This document shows positions 12,872-18,876 of a stretch of DNA of 21,160 bases, one piece after another. Position 1 is the stretch's first letter, and each line of letters begins with the position of its first letter. Made by a program: the position numbers and the translations under genes. The notes under the pieces were generated by a model that searched no databases, had not been told where the DNA came from, and saw only the letters and a list, made by a program, of their open reading frames with translations. Origin of the DNA: a virus; IMG/VR virus record IMGVR_UViG_3300027870_000022, positions 1 through 21,160 of that record, one strand, 5' to 3'.

Positions 12872-13749
12872 CCGTCTCCCGTGCCGCCTCGCACCGCCAG
12901 ATCGAGATTTCCCGCCAGCAACAGAAGGAGGCTCTGCATGGTCGGCCCGCGTCGTCGGGTTCGCTTCTTCAGGATGAACTTCGGGTCGGGGTTGCCTATC
13001 ACGGCACCCCGATTACCCCTCGCACCGTTCTGGAAGCGATGGGCGCGCGGGACTACTGCGTCTCCTTCTACCGGCCCGACGACGTCGAATGGATCGACGC
13101 CAACGCCCGGTCGTGGTTCGCCGACAACGGCGTCTTCTCGTTCTGGATGGCCGCGCTGAAAGCCAAGCGCGACATGGAGATGAGCCGCGAATATCTCGAC
13201 GCCTATTACGCCTTCGTGCGCCGCTGGGTCCATGAGGGCTCCGGGGCCTGCAAGTGGGCGGTGATCCCCGACCCCATCGGAACGGGCACCCAGGAACTCG
13301 ACGCCCTGCTGCGTGAGTGGCCCGCCGACCTCGCTGACTACGGCGTGCCGGTCTATCACCTCGACGAGCCGCTGGAGCGCGCCCTGATGCTGCTGGAGCG
13401 CTATGGGCGCCTGTGCGTCGGCGCGACCGGGGAATATCGAGTGATCCTGTCGCCCGACTTTTGCGGCCGGATGGATGACCTGTTCGACGCCGTCGCCGGA
13501 TCGTTCAGCGAGGTCCCGCCGATCCACATGTTCCGCGGCCTCCAGCTCCTGAAGCCGGAACACCCTTGGCCCATCACGACGGCCGACAGCACCGACCGGG
13601 CCCGCAATCACAACCGGCTGAAATGCCTTGGCGACCGCTATTTCTGGGCCGTCAAGCAGACCGCCGACCGCTGGGACCACATGGCGGCCCGCCGGACCTT
13701 CCAATGGCCGCCAGCCCACCAGCACGAACTTTTCGGAGCCGCCGCATGA
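12868..13749 (+). CDS. TGT/DpdA-like putative DNA transglycosylase, 293 aa
   Basis: The protein resembles a phage family related to tRNA-guanine transglycosylase. Visible motifs are GVAYHGTPITPR (from 41), WFADNGVFSFW with D86 (compare the DSGGF aspartate of TGT), WAVIPDPIG with D135, VYHLDEP with H164, LCVGATGEY, and TTADSTDRARNHNR with D240 (compare the TGT nucleophile region DCV...TRSGRNG). DpdA enzymes exchange guanine for a 7-deazaguanine in DNA. The first 40 residues are a poorly patterned extension, so the true start may be later, although ATG 12868 gives ATGA coupling. No preQ0 synthesis genes are in the window, so a base would have to come from the host. The fold assignment is by motif only. 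Confidence 0.62.
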   Translation: MTVSRAASHRQIEISRQQQKEALHGRPASSGSLLQDELRVGVAYHGTPITPRTVLEAMGARDYCVSFYRPDDVEWIDANARSWFADNGVFSFWMAALKAKRDMEMSREYLDAYYAFVRRWVHEGSGACKWAVIPDPIGTGTQELDALLREWPADLADYGVPVYHLDEPLERALMLLERYGRLCVGATGEYRVILSPDFCGRMDDLFDAVAGSFSEVPPIHMFRGLQLLKPEHPWPITTADSTDRARNHNRLKCLGDRYFWAVKQTADRWDHMAARRTFQWPPAHQHELFGAAA

Positions 13750-13937
13750 CGCCGGCCGATCATCACCGCCACACGGCTGCTGCCTGTCGTACCGCCGCTG
13801 AGATCTGGCGCAACGACGGGTCCAAGCCCCACGCCGATTTTGCCTCGGTTCTCGATGCCTGGGCCGCCCGATCCGACCGCAGAGCCCTTGAGGCTGAGAG
13901 CGCTAACCCTTTCGAACAGATGGAGCTATTCGCATGA
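13746..13937 (+). CDS. Small hypothetical protein, 63 aa
   Basis: The protein begins MTPADHHRHTAAACRTAAEIW and ends in FEQMELFA. It has ATGA overlaps at both ends, between the DpdA-like and radical SAM genes. It is helical and soluble. No family is recognised. Its tight coupling between two predicted modification enzymes makes an accessory role possible. Confidence 0.58.
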   Translation: MTPADHHRHTAAACRTAAEIWRNDGSKPHADFASVLDAWAARSDRRALEAESANPFEQMELFA

Positions 13938-14911
13938 ACGAACAAACCGACTGCTGGCCTGCAATCAAGCGCATCGACGACGACGCGGAGAACGTCTGCA
14001 AGTTCGTATACACCCGCCCTGACGCCGTCGTGGAGTCGGTCCTGTACCGCTACCCGACCTATCTGGAGCGCACGGTCATCTGCTGTTCGACGCAGTCCGG
14101 GTGCCCTGTCGGGTGCCGGTTCTGCGGTGCGGGCGACTATTTCGTCCGCTCCCTGACGGCTGCTGAGATCGTCGAGCAGGCCGTCTACAGCGTTCAGGTG
14201 GCCGAGCGGGCTGAGGGCATCAAGGCCGCTGATATGGGTCGCCTCCAGATCATGTTCATGTCGATGGGCGAGCCCCTGTTGAACATGAAGGGTTTGGTCC
14301 CGGCACTGCGCGAACTCTACCACCTTTACCCGAACGCGGCGCTGCTGATCTCCACCTCGGCCCCGGCGATCAACTACGACGAGGTCATTGCGATCTCGCG
14401 GGAAATCCCGACCATCGGGCTCCAGTTCTCGGTTCACGAGTCCACCGACGTCGCCCGCGATGCGCTGGTCCCGTTCAAGAAGAAGCTGACCCTGCGCCAG
14501 ATCGCCGACGAGGGCGAGCGCTGGTTCGATGCCACCGGGCGTCACCCGTTCTTTAACTACTGCGCCCACGACGGCAACGCCTCTCAGGAGGACGCTGACC
14601 GCATCGAAGCGCTCTACGACCCGAAGGTCTGGTGCGCGACCGTGAGCGTGGTCTGTGAGCGCGACGAGGGGATGCCGAAGACCAACCAGCATCAGCGCGG
14701 CCTCGCCAGTGACTTCGCCTCCAAGATGGTCGCAGCGGGCTACGACACCCGCATGTTCGACCCCGCCGGCCAAGACACCATCGGCGGCGGCTGCGGCCAA
14801 CTCTGGTTCGTGCAGGAGTGGATGCGCGAACACCCGGACCAGGCTCGGCCCTCCATCGGTCATGGTCGCCAGATCGTTCACGCTCCGGAAGCCGCCGAGG
14901 TCTCGCAATGA
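13934..14911 (+). CDS. RlmN/Cfr-like radical SAM methyltransferase, 325 aa
   Basis: The radical SAM cluster is C57-x3-C61-x2-C64 in SGCPVGCRFCGAG. The SAM-binding GEP motif is MSMGEPLLN (residues 110-118). C50, seven residues before C57, matches the accessory cysteine of RlmN, and C287 in GGGCGQLW matches its methyl-carrying catalytic cysteine (ACGQL). FSVHESTDVARDALVPF also fits RlmN/Cfr. Those enzymes methylate C2 or C8 of adenine in rRNA or tRNA. The N-terminal accessory domain of about 90 residues is short here. The ATG overlaps the previous stop. The substrate is unknown: host or phage RNA, or DNA given its neighbours. All key cysteines are present, so it looks active. Confidence 0.85.
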   Translation: MNEQTDCWPAIKRIDDDAENVCKFVYTRPDAVVESVLYRYPTYLERTVICCSTQSGCPVGCRFCGAGDYFVRSLTAAEIVEQAVYSVQVAERAEGIKAADMGRLQIMFMSMGEPLLNMKGLVPALRELYHLYPNAALLISTSAPAINYDEVIAISREIPTIGLQFSVHESTDVARDALVPFKKKLTLRQIADEGERWFDATGRHPFFNYCAHDGNASQEDADRIEALYDPKVWCATVSVVCERDEGMPKTNQHQRGLASDFASKMVAAGYDTRMFDPAGQDTIGGGCGQLWFVQEWMREHPDQARPSIGHGRQIVHAPEAAEVSQ

Positions 14912-15831
14912 TCACCCCAGAACAAGGGTCTGTCCTCACTGACGACCAGATTGCGCTTCTGAAGGATGGCGACTGGATTTTGACCCGTCGTGGTCATCCC
15001 TTTCAGTTCCTTCATGCGGACGACATGGTCGCCCCGACCGACACCTTCATCGGTCGCCCTGATCCTGATGGATGGCTCGTCTGGTCGGGAGGGGAGAACC
15101 CGGTTCCGGGGCAGCGTGTCAGAGTGCTAATCAAGGGCCTCGGCGACGCGGTGAACAATGGACACGGCCTGTCCGACGATCTCGTTTGGTCGTGGGCCGA
15201 ACAGGACGCCCGAGCATGGGACATCATCGCCTTCCGTCTCTCCAGTAAGAAATCTGAGGAGACTACGCTTCGCTCCGTACCCGTAGCGGCAGAAGGCGAC
15301 ACGGTCTGTCATGACTGCCGGGCGGTCAACCCGGTCTGGTTTGCCCCGAACGACCTGTGGCGTCGCGCTCTAGGCGGTGCGGAAGGCGTCCTCTGCCCCA
15401 TCTGCTTCATCGCGAAGGCCGAGGCAGCAGGGGTCCGACCGACTGCATGGATGATCTGCGAGGAGCCCCTCGAAAAAGTCGATCCAGCCGTGGCGGAGGG
15501 CATCATTTCTCGGACGATCTTAGATGCTTGCTGCGACATGCACATAGATATTCCTGTCGAAAGCCACGAGGCCATTGCCGCGCTAATCGTCACCGCGCTG
15601 ACTGGCAACGCCTCCGCGAACACGGTGGGTATGGAGGCCCTTCAGGGCCGGAATGAACCAAGCCCTCATCCAGAGACAGAAGCACGGATAGCTTTGGACC
15701 GGCTTGCGAAAGCGACGGATCGACTAATGTCGGCATGGCCTTCAACGCATGTTCCCGGCGCTCCGCTATGCGTCGAGGTGTCGGAAGCTCTGAACGCTGC
15801 CAATGCCCTCCTTTCCCCCAAGGGGAAGTAG
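14908..15831 (+). CDS. Phage protein with zinc-finger-like centre, 307 aa
   Basis: Residues 1-110 (DWILTRRGHPFQF, GQRVRVLIKGLGD, ARAWDIIAFRL) form an unassigned domain. Residues 134-166 hold C134-x2-C137 and C163-x2-C166 around NPVWFAPNDLW, a zinc-ribbon-like module seen in small phage proteins. The last 130 residues are helical. The protein reads like a composite of modules that often occur separately. The ATG overlaps the radical SAM stop. Its function is unknown; nucleic acid binding is a reasonable guess. Confidence 0.65.
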   Translation: MITPEQGSVLTDDQIALLKDGDWILTRRGHPFQFLHADDMVAPTDTFIGRPDPDGWLVWSGGENPVPGQRVRVLIKGLGDAVNNGHGLSDDLVWSWAEQDARAWDIIAFRLSSKKSEETTLRSVPVAAEGDTVCHDCRAVNPVWFAPNDLWRRALGGAEGVLCPICFIAKAEAAGVRPTAWMICEEPLEKVDPAVAEGIISRTILDACCDMHIDIPVESHEAIAALIVTALTGNASANTVGMEALQGRNEPSPHPETEARIALDRLAKATDRLMSAWPSTHVPGAPLCVEVSEALNAANALLSPKGK

Positions 15832-15832
15832 G

Positions 15833-16003
15833 ATGATCCTGAAAGCTACCCTCAGCACCGTCAGAAACGGCTTCTCCTATGAACGCGACCGGATAGCAGC
15901 GTGGGATTGGGACGACCTGACCGCCAAGCTGCGCGAGTCGATGGAGCGCCTTTCCAACGAGAACCCTGACAGCGTCCTGATCAAACTGGAGCGCCCACAA
16001 TGA
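15833..16003 (+). CDS. Small hypothetical protein, 56 aa
   Basis: The start is ATG at 15833 (MILKATLSTVRNGFSYERDR), just after the upstream stop and behind AGGGGAAG. A longer in-frame reading would overlap the previous gene in an unlikely way. The protein is mixed alpha/beta and ends in VLIKLERPQ. No family is recognised. Confidence 0.55.
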   Translation: MILKATLSTVRNGFSYERDRIAAWDWDDLTAKLRESMERLSNENPDSVLIKLERPQ

Positions 16004-16350
16004 CCCTCTCCCCCACCCTTGCCGTGGCCCAGACATCTGGGTCTGTCGTAGTGCAGAGAGAGTTGCTGAGCGAGGCCGCTGGCATTCTCGACTGTGAAGG
16101 CTATGGCCCGATCTCGTCGCAACTGAACGCGCTTCTTGGTGCGGCTGCTTCTTCCTCGGAAGGTCCGCTTGAACGTGCCTTGGCCTTCATGGACTTCCTG
16201 ACGTCCGATCCGCTTTTGGGCGGGGAAGATCAGCTTCTCACCGTGTCTGACATTCAACTGAATGCGGCTATCGAACTAGCGTCGATCCAGCGTCAGATTG
16301 CTCTAGAGGGAGTAGAGAAGCCTCCCCCACGGCACAGGGGGAGGCGGTGA
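16000..16350 (+). CDS. Hypothetical protein, 116 aa
   Basis: The protein is mostly helical (ELLSEAAGILDCEGYGPISSQ, then ERALAFMDFLTSD) and its C-terminus is basic (KPPPRHRGRR). It has an ATGA overlap with the previous gene and a GTGA overlap with the next. No family is recognised. Confidence 0.58.
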   Translation: MTLSPTLAVAQTSGSVVVQRELLSEAAGILDCEGYGPISSQLNALLGAAASSSEGPLERALAFMDFLTSDPLLGGEDQLLTVSDIQLNAAIELASIQRQIALEGVEKPPPRHRGRR

Positions 16351-16643
16351 TCCTCCATCGCAAACTAGATCGTGCTGTCCGCGCATTGGAACGGGCGGGG
16401 TTCACGGATTGCGGAGGGCAGGAATGGAAGCCGCCCCTTGGTCCAGTGCCGGAGGGCTACGCCACCCCACAGGCAGACGTTACCGGGCTGGTGGAGGCGC
16501 TGGAGAAGATCAAGGCCCTAGATTGGCGTCGCGACCCAGCTGACGATTTTGACCGGGGGATTTTGTCGGCGCGTCGTCAGGCTTCCGAGTGGGCCGCCAA
16601 AGCCCTCGCGTCTCAACGCAATGGAGCGGGAGAGCAGCCATGA
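16347..16643 (+). CDS. Hypothetical protein, 98 aa
   Basis: The GTG start at 16347 overlaps the previous stop. The protein begins ILHRKLDRAVRALERAGFTDCGG and contains a helix VTGLVEALEKIKALDW, a phrase common in small phage proteins of the early right-end cluster. The remainder is helical. The function is unknown. Confidence 0.6.
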   Translation: MILHRKLDRAVRALERAGFTDCGGQEWKPPLGPVPEGYATPQADVTGLVEALEKIKALDWRRDPADDFDRGILSARRQASEWAAKALASQRNGAGEQP

Positions 16644-16783
16644 GCCTGTCATACGGTCCGGTCTTTTTGTGGATTCCTCGTCGTCTGACCGGTGGCACAT
16701 GGGCGTGGCTCAGAACGGTTCAGCGCGTGTCCGCTAACGGCCCCTACGGACGCGCCCATAGGTATCGGGATTACAGCAAATGA
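16640..16783 (+). CDS. Very small hypothetical protein, 47 aa
   Basis: The ATG at 16640 overlaps the previous stop (ATGA). The product is basic and aromatic-rich (YGPVFLWIPRRLTGGTWAWLRTVQR). Continuous coupling with both neighbours supports it as a gene, but no family is recognised. Confidence 0.5.
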   Translation: MSLSYGPVFLWIPRRLTGGTWAWLRTVQRVSANGPYGRAHRYRDYSK

Positions 16784-16833
16784 CCGGTCTCGCAGGCCTC
16801 CGTTCCAACACTGAAGAGCAGCGAAATGACTAG
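16780..16833 (+). CDS. Possible 17-codon linking ORF
   Basis: An ATG overlapping the previous stop (ATGA) opens a 17-residue frame (MTGLAGLRSNTEEQRND) whose stop lies just after the next ATG at 16826. It would carry ribosomes across the only gap in this stretch. Whether the peptide matters is unknown. Confidence 0.25.
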   Translation: MTGLAGLRSNTEEQRND

Positions 16834-17173
16834 GGTTCATTCGAGCGAAGACGCTCTCATACCTACCGCACAGGATGCTGGCGGTTCCAGCCTCGGTAAG
16901 TTCTGTGACGCCTGTCAGGCCCACCCTCGCTACGGCTTTTGCAGCCTGCCGGGTTGCCCTGAAGTACCCCCTGCGCCCGACCTGGTTCGCGAGATCGGCC
17001 GCCTGCGTACAGCGCTGAAGGCTATCCACGATGCGACGGATGACGAGATCGCCGTTCGCTTCCGAACAGGCAACAAGTCCGAGGCCGAAATGGGCCGGAA
17101 CAGCCGCATCTATTCGATGCTGGTGGTGCCTAGAAACATGGCGCGCAACGCTCTAGCGGCGGTGCCCTCATGA
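16826..17173 (+). CDS. Hypothetical protein with cysteine cluster, 115 aa
   Basis: C27-x2-C30, C39 and C44 (FCDACQAHPRYGFCSLPGC) could bind zinc. A helix follows (LVREIGRLRTALKAIHDATDDE), then a basic C-terminus. The ATG at 16826 lies 43 bases after the previous gene without a clear ribosome binding site. The function is unknown. Confidence 0.58.
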   Translation: MTRVHSSEDALIPTAQDAGGSSLGKFCDACQAHPRYGFCSLPGCPEVPPAPDLVREIGRLRTALKAIHDATDDEIAVRFRTGNKSEAEMGRNSRIYSMLVVPRNMARNALAAVPS

Positions 17174-17358
17174 CCGATCTCTGGACAATGACGGAGGCTA
17201 GACTTCCCCCAGTCGGGCAGGTCGTGGAAACCAAAATCAGTGACACCAGTGGTGAGCGCAATCATGCGCGCCTGAAGCGCGACGGGCGGCTCTGGTGGAC
17301 CGAGAGCGGCAGCATGTACGTCTACTACACGCCGACGCACTGGCGGCCCGTCCAATGA
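17170..17358 (+). CDS. DUF551-like small protein, 62 aa
   Basis: The layout LPPVGQVVETKI, RLWWTES and YYTPTHWRPVQ fits the small DUF551-type fold common in phages, where a THW-x-P motif closes the domain. The ATG overlaps the previous stop. The function of the family is unknown. A second DUF551-like gene follows at 17599. Confidence 0.65.
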   Translation: MTDLWTMTEARLPPVGQVVETKISDTSGERNHARLKRDGRLWWTESGSMYVYYTPTHWRPVQ

Positions 17359-17609
17359 CCCGTCGCGTTCAAAACAGCGACAGCATTGCCCGCCTTGTCG
17401 TCCGGGAGCTTCGCGGCGGAAACAAGCTGAAGGAATGCGACGGCTGCGGTCTTGGCAAATACACGATGTGGTTCGGTGAGCGGTCTTTGTGCAAGACCTG
17501 CGCACCGACTGAAGGGGCAGGAAACACATCACCACACTCGGTAGGTATTTGCGAAGCAAATGAAACCAAAACTCCCAACATCAAAGGAGATACAGACCAT
17601 GCAGGGTGA
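17355..17609 (+). CDS. Small zinc-finger-like protein, 84 aa
   Basis: C28-x2-C31 and C46-x2-C49 (KECDGCGLGKYTMWFGERSLCKTC) form a compact zinc-ribbon motif. The C-terminal 30 residues are polar and disordered-looking. The start at 17355 overlaps the previous stop. The last 11 bases overlap the next gene. It may bind nucleic acid. Confidence 0.58.
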   Translation: MTRRVQNSDSIARLVVRELRGGNKLKECDGCGLGKYTMWFGERSLCKTCAPTEGAGNTSPHSVGICEANETKTPNIKGDTDHAG

Positions 17610-17859
17610 ATGGCAATCGACAAAGGACAATCCGCCACCGATGGGGTTCTATCTGGCCCACGAGGGCGGAGCGATCAGAACGATGTGGTTCGACGGGAAG
17701 GTTTGGGAGCTTCCTGATTTCCCCGTCCTGATCCTACAGACCGGCGACCGGTTGGTCCCTCGGGACGTAGAGAAGCGGGCGTCAGGCGAGAAGTTGGGCA
17801 TGTGCCAGATGATCACCGACCCGACCCATTGGATGCCGCTCCCAGAGGCGCCCCAATGA
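17599..17859 (+). CDS. DUF551-like protein, 86 aa
   Basis: The protein reads EWQSTKDNPPPMGFYLAHEGG, WFDGKVWELPD and ITDPTHWMPLPEAPQ, the standard DUF551 beginning and end. The start is ATG at 17599 because AAAGGAG lies 10 bases upstream; an earlier ATG at 17560 adds residues outside the family pattern. The function is unknown. Confidence 0.75.
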   Translation: MQGEWQSTKDNPPPMGFYLAHEGGAIRTMWFDGKVWELPDFPVLILQTGDRLVPRDVEKRASGEKLGMCQMITDPTHWMPLPEAPQ

Positions 17860-18194
17860 CCGCCCCTACCATCCCCACCCATTCAGAACTGAGGGCGATC
17901 CGACAGCGTCAGCCGCGCGAAGATGCTTTCGCCCCGGCATTCTACGATAGCCTCGTGACCCATGCTCTGGACGCGTTGCGCGAGGGTCGTCGCTTTGAAC
18001 TGAACGCAGACGGTGCGTGGTCGATCATCCAACAGGCGCATCAGGATCGAAAGGACGTCCTCTCCCTTCTCGACCAGATAGCCGCACTCCAGATCGAAAC
18101 TGCTGAAATGCGGGCTCAACTGGAAAGCAGGACAATCGCCCTCATCGCAGCCAAAGCCCTTTCCACCCCTTCTACTGATAGCGGGAGAGACTGA
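17856..18194 (+). CDS. Hypothetical helical protein, 112 aa
   Basis: The N-terminal part (HSELRAIRQRQPREDAFAPAFYDSLVTHALDALREGRRFEL) is followed by a likely coiled coil (VLSLLDQIAALQIETAEMRAQLESRTI). The ATG overlaps the previous stop. No family is recognised. Confidence 0.6.
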   Translation: MTAPTIPTHSELRAIRQRQPREDAFAPAFYDSLVTHALDALREGRRFELNADGAWSIIQQAHQDRKDVLSLLDQIAALQIETAEMRAQLESRTIALIAAKALSTPSTDSGRD

Positions 18195-18391
18195 TGAGCG
18201 CTGCGAACGACAACGGCTTCAAGATCTCCTACTCGCCGGCCGAAGCCGCGGCGGCGACCGCCCTGGGGCTGACGACCATCTACGCGATGATGAAGGACGG
18301 GCGCCTGAAGCGGGTCAAGATCGGCTCCCGGACGCTTATCCCCAGGTCTTCTCTGGAGGCATTGTTTGGCGAGGACGGCGAAGCGGCTTAG
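18194..18391 (+). CDS. Excisionase-like HTH (HTH_17) protein, 65 aa
   Basis: Residues 12-58 (YSPAEAAAATALGLTTIYAMMKDG, then VKIGSRTLIPRSSLEAL) form the small winged HTH typical of excisionases and helix-turn-helix family 17. The TGATG overlap couples it to the upstream gene. It is the last gene of the rightward operon and lies about 60 bases from the putative attachment site, as expected for xis. A transcriptional regulator of the same fold is the alternative. Confidence 0.78.
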   Translation: MSAANDNGFKISYSPAEAAAATALGLTTIYAMMKDGRLKRVKIGSRTLIPRSSLEALFGEDGEAA

Positions 18392-18410
18392 GACAGAGCT
18401 TAGGACAGAG
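18387..18410 (+). repeat. 12-bp perfect tandem repeat at the end of the excisionase-like gene
   Basis: CTTAGGACAGAG occurs twice head to tail, the first copy spanning the stop codon. The GGACAGAG of the second copy can pair with CTCTGTCC at 18461-18468 inside the tRNA-like segment. This could be an arm-type binding site near att or part of a weak hairpin. Its function is unknown. Confidence 0.45.
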
Positions 18411-18451
18411 GGCAGGGGCGCCCCGCAAACCCAGCGCCAGCGCTACGACTG

Positions 18452-18472
18452 CGAATCCCTCTCTGTCCGCCA
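18452..18472 (+). other. Candidate right attachment site (3' end of a tRNA-Ser gene)
   Basis: CGAATCCCTCTCTGTCCGCC followed by A matches the usual T-arm/acceptor end of bacterial tRNA-Ser genes (CGAATCCC...TCTCCGCCA) with about one difference. No tRNA body precedes it: the upstream bases do not form a T-stem, anticodon arm or D-arm. Phages often integrate into tRNA 3' ends and leave such a fragment at the far junction. It directly follows an excisionase-like gene. Confidence 0.5.
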
Positions 18473-18876
18473 CGATGCCTTTTCCTTCATGCGTTCACCG
18501 GATCAGCGGCTGGCGAGTGGCTGGTGATTAGTGGCTAGTGGCTGGTGGCGAGGGTCGAGAGTCCACCGTGTCCCGAAAAATTGAAACTGGAGACACTGGA
18601 CCCTTGGGCGGATTTCAGCGGGAGCGGCGGGCGTGTGTGTGCTTGGGCTGTCGCGCCTGGACTCGGGTCGGTCGCGCAGTCGAATGACGATGTGAAAGAC
18701 CGGGAGGGCGGCCGCGAGCGGTTCGCGCGCCTCAGTGTCTACAAGGGGTCGCCAAGTGCCGGTTCAAGGCCTGTGCGGCGGAGAAATGCAGCGGCCGGAA
18801 GGGGCGGGTGTCTCCGCCGAGGATCGCGAAGGGGCGAGAGTATCAGGGTCGGGAGTGTCGCTCCGGCAATGCGCAG
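18473..18876. other. Non-coding junction region, no convincing gene
   Basis: About 400 bases between the putative att and the DUF2971 stop. The open frames here have low-complexity Arg/Gly/Ser-rich translations, no start signals and no family motifs, and none shows tyrosine-recombinase residues. The stretch contains a short imperfect repeat (18506-18551). It may be host intergenic sequence or decayed DNA. Confidence 0.5.
18506..18551 (+). repeat. Imperfect 11-bp tandem repeat
   Basis: Units of the type GTGGCTGGTGA occur about four times in degenerate form (18506, 18517, 18531 and 18538). No gene or motif is associated with it; slipped replication in intergenic DNA is the simplest explanation. 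Confidence 0.4.

Noticed and set aside
12844-13725. 293-codon minus-strand open frame opposite the DpdA-like gene
   Set aside because: Same mirror effect of high-GC codon use; the plus-strand protein carries the conserved motifs and the overlaps with its neighbours.
13763-14908. 381-codon minus-strand open frame opposite the radical SAM gene
   Set aside because: Mirror of an obviously real gene with intact CxxxCxxC and CGQL motifs; the antisense product has no recognisable domain.
18403-18472. Possible complete tRNA (GGACAGA can pair with TCTGTCC before GCCA)
   Set aside because: The acceptor ends pair, but no T-stem, anticodon arm or D-arm can be formed between them; treated as a tRNA 3' end fragment.
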